DNA from: Laspinema palackyanum D2c
Lineage (GTDB): Bacteria > Cyanobacteriota > Cyanobacteriia > Cyanobacteriales > Laspinemataceae
Length of the DNA: 64,000 nt
Assembly: GCF_025370875.1 (NCBI RefSeq)
Contig: NZ_JAMXFD010000003.1
Coordinates: 18,393-82,392, forward strand
Reading direction: 5' to 3'
The translations under genes and the position numbers were made by a program. The notes beneath the pieces are model-generated. The model made no database searches. It saw nothing but the letters and a program-made list of their open reading frames with translations, and was not told the DNA's origin. Positions 37,981 to 47,790 of the stretch are shown here, one piece after another. Numbering within the stretch: position 1 is the stretch's first letter; every line of letters starts with the position of its first letter.

Positions 37981-39393
37981 TTAACCTTGTCTGGCAGAAA
38001 CTCCCAGTTTCCCAAACAGCATACTCGGCATCAATGCACCGCCGCCGACCCATTCGCGTTCGCTACTAAAATCGACTAAACTATCAAAGGCTTCAAAAAT
38101 ACTCCCGGCAACCATTGTATTTTTCACTCGCCCCACAATCTCGCCATTTTCGATTTTATACCCTAAATCTAAGTTAACCGAAAATTCCCCCGCTAGTTGA
38201 TTTGATTGACCAGCCCCGAGGACTTGCTCAACGATCAATCCTTCCTTGACTCCGGCAATTAAATCAGCAGTGGAGGTACTCCCCGGATTCAGGCACAAAT
38301 TGACCAAATCGGGGCCTGGGCGCGAAAGTCCACCGCGAAACCCGTTTCCGGTGGATTCTAACCCGGCGCGGGCGGCCCAGCGTCGGTCCCAGTAAAACCC
38401 ATTCACCACGCCCTTTTCAATCAGGGTATTGGGACTGGTGGGAGTGCCTTCATCGTCAAATTCACAAGCGGATGGGCCCAGGGTGGGGTCTTCAAATAAC
38501 GTTAGGCGCTCATCAAAGACTTTTTCTCCCACTTTATCCATGAGGGGGGATGCCTTTTGCACCACCGCTTGACCGGATAAGATGGTATCGAATAGACTGC
38601 CCAAGGTACTCGCTGCGGCTCTTGGGGTAAAGAAGACCGGGAAAGAACCACTGGTGATGATGGCGGGACGTTCGGCGAGTTGGTATTTTTTGAGGAGGTC
38701 TTTGAGGAGGCGATCAAAGTCGGGCAGGCGATCGCGGGCGACATCATAGCTATAAGCTTGCAGGAAATCTTCCCCTTTGACTAAGTTACCACTCAGACTG
38801 GAGCTCACAATCTGGCTCGATCGCGTGGCATACAAATCTTCGCTGGTCATAATTTTGACCGTCCCACTGCGAATATGAAAGCTGACATCCACCAGAATAT
38901 CGGGGTTGTAACCGTGAACCTGCTCAATTTGATTCCGACCGACTTCCAGCAATTCCTGGGTGGTTGGGGGTTGAAATTCTGAGGTTGGGGAGGACAAATG
39001 GAGGTTACTGGCGAATTCAAATTCCGCACTGTCGCCAATTTCCGAGGTTTGCACCGCAGCATCAACTAAATCATCCAGGCGGGTCAAATCCGTGGAACTG
39101 GCAAAGCCAATTTTGCCCTTGGAAATCACCCGGAGGGCCACCCCTTGGAGGGCTTTGGTTTGCAGGGATTTCAGGCGGTTGTTTTCAAATTCAATCGGGG
39201 TATCTTGACTGGAGACATAGTAAACTTCGGCAGAGTCTACCCGAGATTTTGCCAAATCGAGAATTTTCTCAAGAGTCGAATCACTCACAATTTCTGTCGC
39301 TGTTACTGGTTTTCTTCTCGATCTTAGGTCGGATCGGCCTGCGATCGCTACCCTTGTGGATCGGAATCTGGGAATAACATCGCTCATGAGCAA
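37981..39393 (-). CDS. pmbA: TldE/PmbA-family metalloprotease-complex subunit
   Basis: The non-catalytic partner of TldD in the TldD/TldE protease, which degrades or matures small peptides. The body contains VDSAEVYYVSSQDTPIEFEN, the ATRSSQIV segment and the C-terminal GVVNGFYWDRRWAA and SGNLVKGEDF stretches. It lacks the HExxxH motif, as expected for TldE. The first 35 residues are Arg-rich and unusual. A GTG at 39286-39288 would give a more typical start (SDSTLEKILDLAKSR). Its partner tldD lies at 57.0 kb. Confidence 0.9.
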   Translation of the reverse strand: MLMSDVIPRFRSTRVAIAGRSDLRSRRKPVTATEIVSDSTLEKILDLAKSRVDSAEVYYVSSQDTPIEFENNRLKSLQTKALQGVALRVISKGKIGFASSTDLTRLDDLVDAAVQTSEIGDSAEFEFASNLHLSSPTSEFQPPTTQELLEVGRNQIEQVHGYNPDILVDVSFHIRSGTVKIMTSEDLYATRSSQIVSSSLSGNLVKGEDFLQAYSYDVARDRLPDFDRLLKDLLKKYQLAERPAIITSGSFPVFFTPRAAASTLGSLFDTILSGQAVVQKASPLMDKVGEKVFDERLTLFEDPTLGPSACEFDDEGTPTSPNTLIEKGVVNGFYWDRRWAARAGLESTGNGFRGGLSRPGPDLVNLCLNPGSTSTADLIAGVKEGLIVEQVLGAGQSNQLAGEFSVNLDLGYKIENGEIVGRVKNTMVAGSIFEAFDSLVDFSSEREWVGGGALMPSMLFGKLGVSARQG

Positions 39394-39428
39394 TCATACC
39401 CGGATTTTTTTCCGGAAATTCTGGAAAA

Positions 39429-39617
39429 TTACTCCGGTTTGGTTGGTTTGCTGGGACTGCGACGGGATTTTTCCTGCTGTTTCTGTCGTTTGAGGCGCTG
39501 AATCTCCACTAGCACCTGTTGCCACTGTGCGTTTAATTCCTTGGAGGCATCATCGCTATGAAAATCTAAATAAGTGACCGTTTTGCGAATTAAATACTCA
39601 AATTCTGGTAAGTTCAT
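39429..39617 (-). CDS. Small conserved hypothetical protein
   Basis: A 62-residue protein: MNLPEFEYLIRKTVTYLDFH, then a helical stretch ending in a basic, Lys/Pro-rich tail (RSPSKPTKPE). It looks like a real small cyanobacterial protein, but the function is unknown. It lies 36 bp upstream of the pmbA frame on the same strand and may be co-transcribed. Confidence 0.65.
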   Translation of the reverse strand: MNLPEFEYLIRKTVTYLDFHSDDASKELNAQWQQVLVEIQRLKRQKQQEKSRRSPSKPTKPE

Positions 39618-39755
39618 AAGGGTTATTTTTGGAGAAACCAGTGTGAGATAATATCTAAAACTGAAACAAGTATATTAACATAGGGTTTAGAAATTTTTAT
39701 AAAAACTGCTGGACTTGAAGCTAAGGGCAATGGGCTTACTTCAATCCTTGAGAGA

Positions 39756-39790
39756 AAAACCCCCTCACCTTAAACGGGTGAGGGGGTTTT
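39756..39790 (-). terminator. Terminator after the ABC transporter operon
   Basis: The 14-bp perfect arms AAAACCCCCTCACC and GGTGAGGGGGTTTT have a 7-base loop. A- and T-runs lie on both sides, so it works for either strand. On the - strand it follows the ATPase gene by about 40 bp. Confidence 0.85.
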
Positions 39791-39831
39791 GGAGTTAGAT
39801 TTACCGGCCTTTGGGGGAATCACCTCCATCA

Positions 39832-40674
39832 TCAATCATCCTGAGTGAAATAGCGATCGAGAAAATCAAGGGCATGATTTCGTAACTCGTAATACCGCTT
39901 ATCATCTCGTAAGGCGGCGCGATCGCGCGGATGAGCAAAAGGCACGTTGAGAATTTCCCCGATTTGGGCTTGGGGACCATTGGTCATCATCACAATTCGG
40001 TCTGACATAAACAGCGCCTCATCCACATCGTGAGTAATCATCATCACCGCCTGGGGATGATGTTCCCAAATATCCAACACCTGCCGCTGTAACTTGCCTC
40101 GGGTGAGGGCATCCAACGCCCCAAACGGTTCATCCATTAACAGCATTTTCGGTCGAATCGCCAACGCCCGAGCAATTCCCACCCGCTGCTTCATCCCCCC
40201 AGAAATTTCGTCGGGGTATTTCTCCGCTGCGGCATTGAGATTCACCATTGCTAAATGTTCATTGACGATTTCTCGCTTTTCTACTTCTGACAAACGGCCC
40301 AGCACTTCATCGACTGCAAGGCGCACATTTTGCCGGACTGTTAGCCAGGGTAACAGAGAATATTGCTGGAAAACCATCATTCTTTCTGCTCCGGGCTTAG
40401 AAATGGGTTTTCCTTCCAAAGTTACCAGGCCGGAACTGGCTTGCTCTAGCCCTGCTACAATTTTGAGTAAGGTAGATTTGCCACAACCCGAGTGACCAAT
40501 TATAGAAATATATTCATCTGGCTGCACAGTGAGATCGATGCCGTCCAAAATAACATTCTGACCGCCACCGGCCTGGGGATAAGCTTTGACTAAATCACGA
40601 ATGACTAAAAAATCCTCGGTTGCAAGAGTTGGGGAATTAGGGGAATTAAAGGAATAATTACTAGGTTTAACCAC
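39832..40674 (-). CDS. ABC transporter ATPase, nitrate/taurine family
   Basis: A 280-residue ATP-binding subunit. Walker A is GHSGCGKST, the Q-loop is MVFQQYSLLPWLTV, the signature is ISGGMKQRV, and Walker B is MLLMDEPFGALD with a switch His in MITHDVDEA. These are NrtD/SsuB/TauB-like features. With the permease and binding protein upstream it would drive anion import. There is no NrtC-type fused ATPase in the operon. Confidence 0.93.
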   Translation of the reverse strand: MVKPSNYSFNSPNSPTLATEDFLVIRDLVKAYPQAGGGQNVILDGIDLTVQPDEYISIIGHSGCGKSTLLKIVAGLEQASSGLVTLEGKPISKPGAERMMVFQQYSLLPWLTVRQNVRLAVDEVLGRLSEVEKREIVNEHLAMVNLNAAAEKYPDEISGGMKQRVGIARALAIRPKMLLMDEPFGALDALTRGKLQRQVLDIWEHHPQAVMMITHDVDEALFMSDRIVMMTNGPQAQIGEILNVPFAHPRDRAALRDDKRYYELRNHALDFLDRYFTQDD

Positions 40675-40817
40675 GATTCACCTCGCTAAATAAAGTTGAT
40701 AAAACAGACCGTTAGGACAAATAGAAACAGAGCGGGAGCCGCTTGTTAACGGCATCCAATCCATTCAAATATCCGCCCCGAGTGCGAGCGTCTCCCTCGC
40801 TATTTAATGTCCAAACG

Positions 40818-42230
40818 CTAGGACAGATAAAAGTTAACGGGAGCCTTCGCCCGAATTTCAAAACTGTTGAGATAGCCGACGGGGTTGCTGGGGTCGAAAG
40901 ACTTGCGATCGATAAACAACTCCCCCGGTTCTACTTTGTAATCCTCTGCTGGACAGGGAATGCCCATTTCCGTGGCAATCTCACGGTAGAGGTCTGTGCG
41001 CCAGCTCCGACGTGCTAAGGCATCCGCATTGGCTGGAAACTCGCTCACTTGTCCCCATCTTGCCGCCTGGGTCATCAGCCAGAGGGCCTGAGATTGCCAT
41101 AAAAAGGTCGAGTGATCCCCTGGCGGGTGAGGCAAATTATCAGGCAATTTATCAAAAATTGTGGTGTCAATATTAGAAACTATCCGATCTTGACCATCAA
41201 AACCTCCATAGTTGTAATTGCCCACCAGAGCGGGACTTGTGAACTTAGCGGGTGCGCCGGTAAAGGCTCGGGCTGAAATAATCTGAGCCACTTCTTCCCG
41301 ATTGGCGGGGTCACCACAATACTGGCAGGCTTCAATCATGGCCTTGACCAAAGAGCGATAAGTGCGGGGATTTTCCTCAATAAACGACTCCATCACCGCC
41401 AAAATTCGGTCCGGATGACCCCGCCACACTTCCTTACCTTGGGCAAAGGTAAAGCCGACTCCTTCATTCCCGGTAATGGCCCGGGTATTCCAAGGTTCAG
41501 CCACCATATAGGCTTGCATCGCCCCAATTCGCACATTGGTGACCATTTGAGGGGGTGGAATGATCATGATCCGAAAGGTGGAGATGGGATCGACACCCGC
41601 CGCTGCTGCCAGATAGCGGACGAAGTATTCATAAATGGCCGAACTCAGGACCACAGCCCAGATTCGCTGGTCGGAGGGCAACCCGTCAAAGTAATTGCGA
41701 AAGTCCCGAGCAAATGCATCTAAATCTCCGTTATATTCGTGCAGGGGTCGCAGTCCGCTATCCCACATCCGGCGATTCATGGTCATGGCATTACCATGAC
41801 GGTGAATGGTCATCGCCCCACACATGGGCGCATGGCGTGCCCCCTCTGCTCCTAAGCGAGCATTAGTAATTGAGCCCGATACAACGGGGGATGCCTCTAA
41901 CCGGCCAAAGATGAGACCATCTCGGGAGGTACCCCAACTCGCCTCTCGGTTAAGGGTGACATTGAGTCCATATTTATAAAAAAAGCCTTTTTCGGCAGCT
42001 ACGGCAAAAGGGGCACAATCATTGACTGGCACATAACCCACTCGGATATTCGGCTGTTCCAAGGTGCTTGGGTCAATTACCTGGTCAATCTCAAAGGGTT
42101 GAGATGAAGAAGGGCTCCGGGAGTTGCCTTTCGCTCCGCCAGAGAAGGCTTGAGCGCAGGCGGACAAGGCGAATCCCGCAGAAAATCCAGCCACTCCTTT
42201 GAGGAGCGATCGCCGACTCATATAATTCAT
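40818..42230 (-). CDS. CmpA/NrtA-family substrate-binding protein
   Basis: A 470-residue periplasmic lipoprotein-like binding protein. It has a twin-arginine plus lipobox leader (MSRRSLLKG...FALSACAQ), then the NrtA/CmpA fold (NIRVGYVPVNDCAPFAVAAE, ASWGTSRDGL, WNTRAITGNEGVG). It differs from NrtA and CmpA in several binding-region segments, so nitrate, bicarbonate, cyanate or another anion cannot be decided. Start ATG 42230 or 42221. It sits between the permease and ATPase genes. Confidence 0.9.
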   Translation of the reverse strand: MNYMSRRSLLKGVAGFSAGFALSACAQAFSGGAKGNSRSPSSSQPFEIDQVIDPSTLEQPNIRVGYVPVNDCAPFAVAAEKGFFYKYGLNVTLNREASWGTSRDGLIFGRLEASPVVSGSITNARLGAEGARHAPMCGAMTIHRHGNAMTMNRRMWDSGLRPLHEYNGDLDAFARDFRNYFDGLPSDQRIWAVVLSSAIYEYFVRYLAAAAGVDPISTFRIMIIPPPQMVTNVRIGAMQAYMVAEPWNTRAITGNEGVGFTFAQGKEVWRGHPDRILAVMESFIEENPRTYRSLVKAMIEACQYCGDPANREEVAQIISARAFTGAPAKFTSPALVGNYNYGGFDGQDRIVSNIDTTIFDKLPDNLPHPPGDHSTFLWQSQALWLMTQAARWGQVSEFPANADALARRSWRTDLYREIATEMGIPCPAEDYKVEPGELFIDRKSFDPSNPVGYLNSFEIRAKAPVNFYLS

Positions 42231-42416
42231 GATGTTCAGGAGTATCTAAAAGTTTAGTAAGCTGTCTTACTCCATCTGGGTATAAACAACCCCTCCATTG
42301 CTAGAGGAGAACCCCAAGAATGAATGTATGACAGATTAATTGTGGTTGTTAAAGATGGCGCTAAACGGTCTCTCCCCTAGCCCAGCTTTACCCAAATCAA
42401 AGGCAATCGGGCCCGA

Positions 42417-43253
42417 TTAAATCGAGGTAGCTGGCCGATGGGTGGCCCATTGCTGAAGCCTAAGCAGCAGGTAGTCCAGAATCAGACCCGTCAAACCAAT
42501 GACGAGGACGGCTAGAAATACAGAACTCAAGTTCAGACGGTTCCATTCATCCCAGACGAAAAAGCCGATGCCAATGCCGCCGGTTAACATTTCAACGGCG
42601 ACAATGACCAGCCAAGCAATCCCTAAACTAATTCTTAATCCGGTGAAAATATAAGGGAGACTCGCAGGCCACAAAATCTGGGTCATCTTCCGCCACTGGG
42701 ACATTTCCAGAACTTCGGCCACTTGTAGATAGTCCTTGGGTACGCTGGAGACCCCCAGGGCGGTGTTAATTAGGGTCGGCCAGAGGGAGGTAATGAAAAT
42801 AACAAAGATCGCTGATGGATCGGCGAGGTTGAAGATTGCCAAGGCGATCGGTAACCAGGCCACGGGAGAAACGGGTTTGAAAATCTGAACGACGGGGTTA
42901 ATTGCCTTCATTGCCTTTGGGGAGAGGCCAATCCAGAACCCAACGGGAATGGCAACCAACGTACCCAGGGCGAAACCCAAGAGGACTCGGCGCAAACTGG
43001 CTAAGAGTAGCCAACCAATGCCTAAGTCTCCCGGTCCCCGACGATAAAAGGGATTGAGAATATAATCCATATTCGCCACCAGTGCCTCCCACGGAGTCGG
43101 CATCAGGGTGGTAAAAAAGGTGGCGATCGCCCACCACAGGGCAAGAATCACGGCAAAACCGATCGCTGGTAACAATACCGAGTCCAATTGGACCCGGCGA
43201 CGCTGTGCGTATGAAAAACTGCTGCCCTTGCGGGTAGCGACACTTCTACTCAT
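42417..43253 (-). CDS. ABC transporter permease, NrtB/CmpB-like
   Basis: A 278-residue inner-membrane permease with about six helices and the EAA-loop pattern (VAEVLEMSQWRKMTQILWPA). Family: BPD_transp_1, nitrate/sulfonate/taurine group (LVIVAVEMLTGGIGIGFFVWDEWN is typical). It is the first gene of the operon, followed by the binding protein (186 bp) and the ATPase (143 bp). Confidence 0.93.
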   Translation of the reverse strand: MSRSVATRKGSSFSYAQRRRVQLDSVLLPAIGFAVILALWWAIATFFTTLMPTPWEALVANMDYILNPFYRRGPGDLGIGWLLLASLRRVLLGFALGTLVAIPVGFWIGLSPKAMKAINPVVQIFKPVSPVAWLPIALAIFNLADPSAIFVIFITSLWPTLINTALGVSSVPKDYLQVAEVLEMSQWRKMTQILWPASLPYIFTGLRISLGIAWLVIVAVEMLTGGIGIGFFVWDEWNRLNLSSVFLAVLVIGLTGLILDYLLLRLQQWATHRPATSI

Positions 43254-43627
43254 TTAATTTTCCCCTCAGAGTCTAGGACCAAAGGGAGTAAGTCGTAGCG
43301 ATGCTTGGCCTAGGACACTGAAGCCGTCAGGTTATTATAAATATCCTGCACTTCAGTCTCCTCTCAATGCCTACGAGGTTAGCTGACGGGCTAGAGCTGA
43401 GAGATGCTCTTCTTTCTCTTTTTCCATGAAAGATTCGCCCCGATATATGGTTCCCCCGCTTCAGGTGCGATCGCAAACAAGCTGCGGCTCCTAAATTAGG
43501 CTGACTTACTCTTGAAATTCATTCTTACGAAAAATTTGCAGAAATGTCAAGGGGGTACGAAATTTAATTTTTTGGGGATTAGGGGCGGTCCCTAATAAAG
43601 TCCGTAAGTCGCTCTCCCTCTTAGTTG

Positions 43628-43770
43628 GTAGTAACGCCTTCAGTCGTTCTCCCCCCTTTGGAGTAATATCGAACACTCTCCTGATTTTTTATCTGTCCTG
43701 CGAACGGGGATAAGATAACGACTGAAGTCGTTACTACGAACTTAAGAAACGACTGAAGTCGGGACGTTGA
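43628..43770. repeat. Dispersed palindromes, including a half-changed copy
   Basis: Copies at about 43628-43648 (core ACGCCTTCAGTCGT, one arm changed), 43714-43742 (ACGACTGAAGTCGT with TTACTACGAAC flank) and 43747-43765 (truncated, running into GGGACGTTGAAC). The rest of 43254-43798 contains no gene and no clear NtcA site. Confidence 0.8.
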
Positions 43771-43798
43771 ACGCGGATACTGGCAAAAATTATATCCG

Positions 43799-44272
43799 CT
43801 AGGAAGTACGGGGCTTTGAGGGTTTGGCTTGTAAAATTGTTACCTTTAGGGGGAAGACTTTTGAGCCGAGTTGTCCTAAGAAAAACTTGATTTTTAGAGG
43901 CTTGGGTAATTCTGACCAGGAAATTTTCACAAATCCTAACTGTTCATAAAACTCCACCAACCAGCCCATACATTCCACATAAACCGGCCCGATCGCCTCT
44001 TTGACTAAATGCTGAACCAGATAGGACCCTAATCCGCGATCGCGCCAAGATTTGTCAACGACTAAACTCCCCAATTCCTGACAACCGGAAAATTGCCGTA
44101 ATTGTCCACAAGCGATGACTTTATCCGGGAATTCAATCACCGAAAAATTTTCCCATCGCAACTGGGTGGGGTCTAATTTTGCTTGAAATACTAATTTACG
44201 AATCGCTCGCAAATCTTCGGGAGTTGCAGGGCGCAGAATACAGCCCAAAGGCAGAGATTTTGATGCAGCCAT
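43799..44272 (-). CDS. GNAT-family N-acetyltransferase
   Basis: A 157-residue acetyltransferase-fold protein. The acetyl-CoA loop is SWRDRGLGSYLVQHL, preceded by the core strand LGSLVVDKSW and followed by the FYEQLGFVK strand-helix. The C-terminal 30 residues are basic and hydrophobic. Substrate unknown. It is on the same strand as chlD (99 bp upstream). Confidence 0.85.
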   Translation of the reverse strand: MAASKSLPLGCILRPATPEDLRAIRKLVFQAKLDPTQLRWENFSVIEFPDKVIACGQLRQFSGCQELGSLVVDKSWRDRGLGSYLVQHLVKEAIGPVYVECMGWLVEFYEQLGFVKISWSELPKPLKIKFFLGQLGSKVFPLKVTILQAKPSKPRTS

Positions 44273-44370
44273 GACGTAAATTCAGTCGCAATAATGAACC
44301 GAAACCGGGACCTTGAGAATGGGAGAATAAAGAATTAATCTTCTAATTCTCCCATTCTCAATGCCCAATC

Positions 44371-46428
44371 CTAGCGAGATTTCATTTCAGCTAATGCACC
44401 TCTAGCCATATCTGCGATCGCCCGGTCTGTGGCCTTGGGTAAACTATAATATCGACCCCCTGCCGCTTTTGCTAACTCTTTCGCAAACCCGGTGGAAACA
44501 AACTTATTCTCTGTATCAATCATCAACAACTGCATTCCCACGCCGCGAATTTTACCGGCAATGTTGAGCAATTCTCCCTTAATATCCGGTTTCTCCCCTT
44601 CAATTTGCGGTTCACCCAAGGACCGAGATAAGGGAACATTTCCCCGTCCATCGGTAATGGCAACGATCGCCACTTGACCGATATCTCCCGATTGTTGAGC
44701 ATTTAACCCCACCCGCACTGCGGTACTTAATCCATGTGCTAAGGGCGATCCACCGCCACAGGGCAACCGTTCTAACCGTCTGCGGGCCGAAGTAATCGAT
44801 CGCGTGGGGGGTAACAACACATCCGCTTGTTCTCCTCGGAACGGAATCAAAGCGATTTGGTCGCGGTTTTGATAGGCTTCCGTCAGCAGTTGTAAGACAG
44901 CCCCTTTCGCCGATTGCATCCGGTTGAGTGCCATCGAACCCGAGGCATCCACCACAAAGATAATTAAAGACCCGGCTTTTCTTGCCAAGCGTTTCGATCG
45001 CAAATCCCCTTGTTCCACAATCACCTTGCGGTCCGGTTGCTTTTCCCGACGGGCTTTTTGGTAGGGTGCAGCAGCGCGTAACGTCGCATCCACCGCCACC
45101 CGTTGCACCTTACCCTTGGGTAACATCGGCTTAATATACCGTCCGCGATCGTCAGAAAAAATAATGCTGCGACTGCCCGACTTCCCTTGCCGTTTTGCCA
45201 TTTGTGCGAAATACAGCACACTCGGGTCCATAATCACCCCTTCAGGATCGAACAAAAACTCTTCAGGAATACTTTGTTCCTGTTCTGGTTGTTCCTGTTC
45301 TTCCTGTTCGTCTTGTTCTTCCGGTTCTTCCTCCTCCGGTTCATCTTGTTGCTGATCCGAGTTATCTTGCGGCGGTGGCGGTGGGGGTGGCGGTGGGGGT
45401 TGTTCCTCCTCCGGTGGGGTTTGGACAATCGTCGAACGGGGAACAATCACCAATTCCACCGCCCGACGCAGGTCCTCTGCATTGACCGTGGTGCGACCAT
45501 CCAGGGCCGCCGATGCCTTGGCAACGCGCAGGGCAAATAATTCGGCGCGATGACCCTGGACGCCGCCTCGGAGGGCTTCATTAACCAGATAGGCGATTTG
45601 GTCCGAGTTAATTTCCACATCCTTTAACCATTCTCGGGCAAGGAGAATTTGGGTTTTCAGGTTGTCAATATCTTCGGTGTATTGGTGTAAGAACGCTTGG
45701 GGAGAAGCGGAGTAGGATAAAGCTTGTTCCACCGCTTCCACCCGCTGATCTAAGCCGAGGACCCCATCAGCAGAGAGGGTAATAGCAATGCGATCGAGCA
45801 GATGTTCGCGCAGGGACCCTTCCTCGGGGTTATAGGTGGCGATAAACAGGGGTTTGCAAGGATGTTGGAAGCTAATCCCTTCCCGTTCGATTTGGTTGCG
45901 TCCATCGGTGAGGACGCTTAACAGCAGGTTGGCAATTTGGTCATCGAGGAGGTTAATTTCATCAATATAGAGTACCCCCCGATGCGCTTGGGCGAGTAAA
46001 CCCGGTTGAAATACCGTGTCCCCTTGCTTGACCGACTGTTCCACATCCACGGACCCTAATAAACGGTCTTCGGTGACCCCCAGGGGGATTTGCACAAAGG
46101 GGGCGGGAATGATTTGGGTGGGAACCTCATCCGGGGTAGTGCCATTGGTTCCAGAGTGGGGGTAGGCCTCTCGGGTGAGGTCGTCCCATTCATCAGGATT
46201 GGTGGGATTGCAGTTGGCGATGGAGTCTTTGACCACTTCAATCGGGGGCAACAGGGCGTGAATGGCACGCGCCATCACGGATTTGGCGGTTCCCCGACGA
46301 CCGGCGATCGCCAGTCCTCCCAATCCGGGGTCTACTGCGGTTAACAGTAGGGCGAGTTTAATCGCCTCCTGACCGACAACTGCTGTCAGGGGAAATGCTG
46401 TGAGGGTAGAGGTGCTGGGCGCGGGCAT
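44371..46428 (-). CDS. chlD: Magnesium chelatase subunit D
   Basis: With ChlI and ChlH it inserts Mg into protoporphyrin IX for chlorophyll. The 685 residues match. An AAA+ domain lies at 10-330 ([26 protein letters not shown]-like [11 protein letters not shown]). A linker of ten prolines and a run of Glu/Gln (about 345-400) follows. The C-terminal integrin-I domain carries the MIDAS motif DASGSM and [15 protein letters not shown]. The acidic linker is typical of ChlD. Confidence 0.97.
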   Translation of the reverse strand: MPAPSTSTLTAFPLTAVVGQEAIKLALLLTAVDPGLGGLAIAGRRGTAKSVMARAIHALLPPIEVVKDSIANCNPTNPDEWDDLTREAYPHSGTNGTTPDEVPTQIIPAPFVQIPLGVTEDRLLGSVDVEQSVKQGDTVFQPGLLAQAHRGVLYIDEINLLDDQIANLLLSVLTDGRNQIEREGISFQHPCKPLFIATYNPEEGSLREHLLDRIAITLSADGVLGLDQRVEAVEQALSYSASPQAFLHQYTEDIDNLKTQILLAREWLKDVEINSDQIAYLVNEALRGGVQGHRAELFALRVAKASAALDGRTTVNAEDLRRAVELVIVPRSTIVQTPPEEEQPPPPPPPPPPQDNSDQQQDEPEEEEPEEQDEQEEQEQPEQEQSIPEEFLFDPEGVIMDPSVLYFAQMAKRQGKSGSRSIIFSDDRGRYIKPMLPKGKVQRVAVDATLRAAAPYQKARREKQPDRKVIVEQGDLRSKRLARKAGSLIIFVVDASGSMALNRMQSAKGAVLQLLTEAYQNRDQIALIPFRGEQADVLLPPTRSITSARRRLERLPCGGGSPLAHGLSTAVRVGLNAQQSGDIGQVAIVAITDGRGNVPLSRSLGEPQIEGEKPDIKGELLNIAGKIRGVGMQLLMIDTENKFVSTGFAKELAKAAGGRYYSLPKATDRAIADMARGALAEMKSR

Positions 46429-46604
46429 GGTTTGAATAATTGCTAGTCCAATGGTTCAGAATATCAAAAAAGCGGGCGGGTCCGGGGATTTTTTACTGGG
46501 CAGGGGGAGTCGCCTGTCCTGAAATCAAGGCCCCTCTAGCCAATCTGGAGAGGTCATGAGCTATATTCCTAGAGGAAAGTCTATTATCTCAACGAGCAAC
46601 GGCT

Positions 46605-47690
46605 GTGAAATTTGGTCAATGGCTTGGTTTTGTTGCCATTCTGATTTCCCTTTATATTTTATGGGAAATTCGGCAATTGTTGTTACTGTTATTTGTCGCG
46701 GTTGTTTTTGCGACTGCCCTCAATAGTATTGCCAAGCAGTTCCAGAAGCGATTACGTCTCAACCGCACGGTTGCTATTTTTATCACCCTCTCTCTGACCG
46801 TGCTGTTTAATGTGCTGTTTATTTGGCTGGTGGTTCCCCAGTTTCTCGAACAATCTCAACGGATGATTGAGCTATTACCCCAAGTGTTTCTGGCGTTGCG
46901 GGTTTGGTTGCGATCAATAGAAACTCAGTTACCGCTTTGGTTACCGCAACCGCCGAGTCTGGCTGAGTTGATTGTGCAGTTGCAGCCCTTCGTTTTGCGA
47001 TCGGTCACGAATTTTGTGGATTTCTTCTCCAATTCGTTTCGGATTGCCCTTCAGCTTTTATTTGTGATGGTGCTGACCTTAATGCTCTTAGCGAATCCAT
47101 TGGAATATCGGCAGGCATTTGTTAGACTATTCCCCTCTTTTTATCGCCGTCGTGCCAATGAAATTTTAGATGAATGTGAAATCGGTTTAGGAAACTGGTT
47201 GGCGGGAATTACGATTAATTGTATTTTTATCGGCGGTTTAAGTGGAATCGGCCTTTGGATCTTACAAGTGGATCTGGTTTTAGTTCATGCCTTGATGGCA
47301 GGACTCTTTAATTTTATTCCCAATATTGGCCCCACCATGAGCGCGGTATTTCCGTTGATGATTGCGTTATTAGATGCCCCTTGGAAAGCCTTAGCGGTGT
47401 TAATTTGGTATATTATCATTCAACAGATTGAAAGTTATTGGTTAACGCCTACGGTGATGGCGAAACAAGTGTCTCTATTACCGGCAGTAACTCTGGTGGC
47501 GCAAATTTTCTTTGCCAGTATTTTTGGGGTGTTGGGATTATTGTTAGCTCTCCCGCTGACTGTGGTGGCTCAGATTTGGATTCAAGAGTTATATTTTAAA
47601 GATATTATGGACAAATGGAAAAATAAAGGCGCTCAATATGAAATTGAGGTTGACGATCGCCCGGGGGAAAGGGTCACCGAATCCATATAG
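46605..47690 (+). CDS. AI-2E-family transporter (permease)
   Basis: A 361-residue membrane protein of the AI-2E/PerM family with about seven hydrophobic segments. Two open the protein, a central soluble region lies at about 80-150, and the NFIPNIGPTMSAVFPLMIAL motif is near 245-265. The start is GTG at 46605. The family name comes from E. coli TqsA, but most members have unknown cargo (some are Na/H antiporters). It is divergent from chlD. Confidence 0.9.
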   Translation: MKFGQWLGFVAILISLYILWEIRQLLLLLFVAVVFATALNSIAKQFQKRLRLNRTVAIFITLSLTVLFNVLFIWLVVPQFLEQSQRMIELLPQVFLALRVWLRSIETQLPLWLPQPPSLAELIVQLQPFVLRSVTNFVDFFSNSFRIALQLLFVMVLTLMLLANPLEYRQAFVRLFPSFYRRRANEILDECEIGLGNWLAGITINCIFIGGLSGIGLWILQVDLVLVHALMAGLFNFIPNIGPTMSAVFPLMIALLDAPWKALAVLIWYIIIQQIESYWLTPTVMAKQVSLLPAVTLVAQIFFASIFGVLGLLLALPLTVVAQIWIQELYFKDIMDKWKNKGAQYEIEVDDRPGERVTESI

Positions 47691-47790
47691 AATCAGTTGG
47701 CTTTGATTCGGTGATTGATCCCCCTTTTCCCCCCTTACCAACGGCAATCGGCTTTTTAAAAGTCTGCAAGAAGTATCAAGCTGATTGGGG

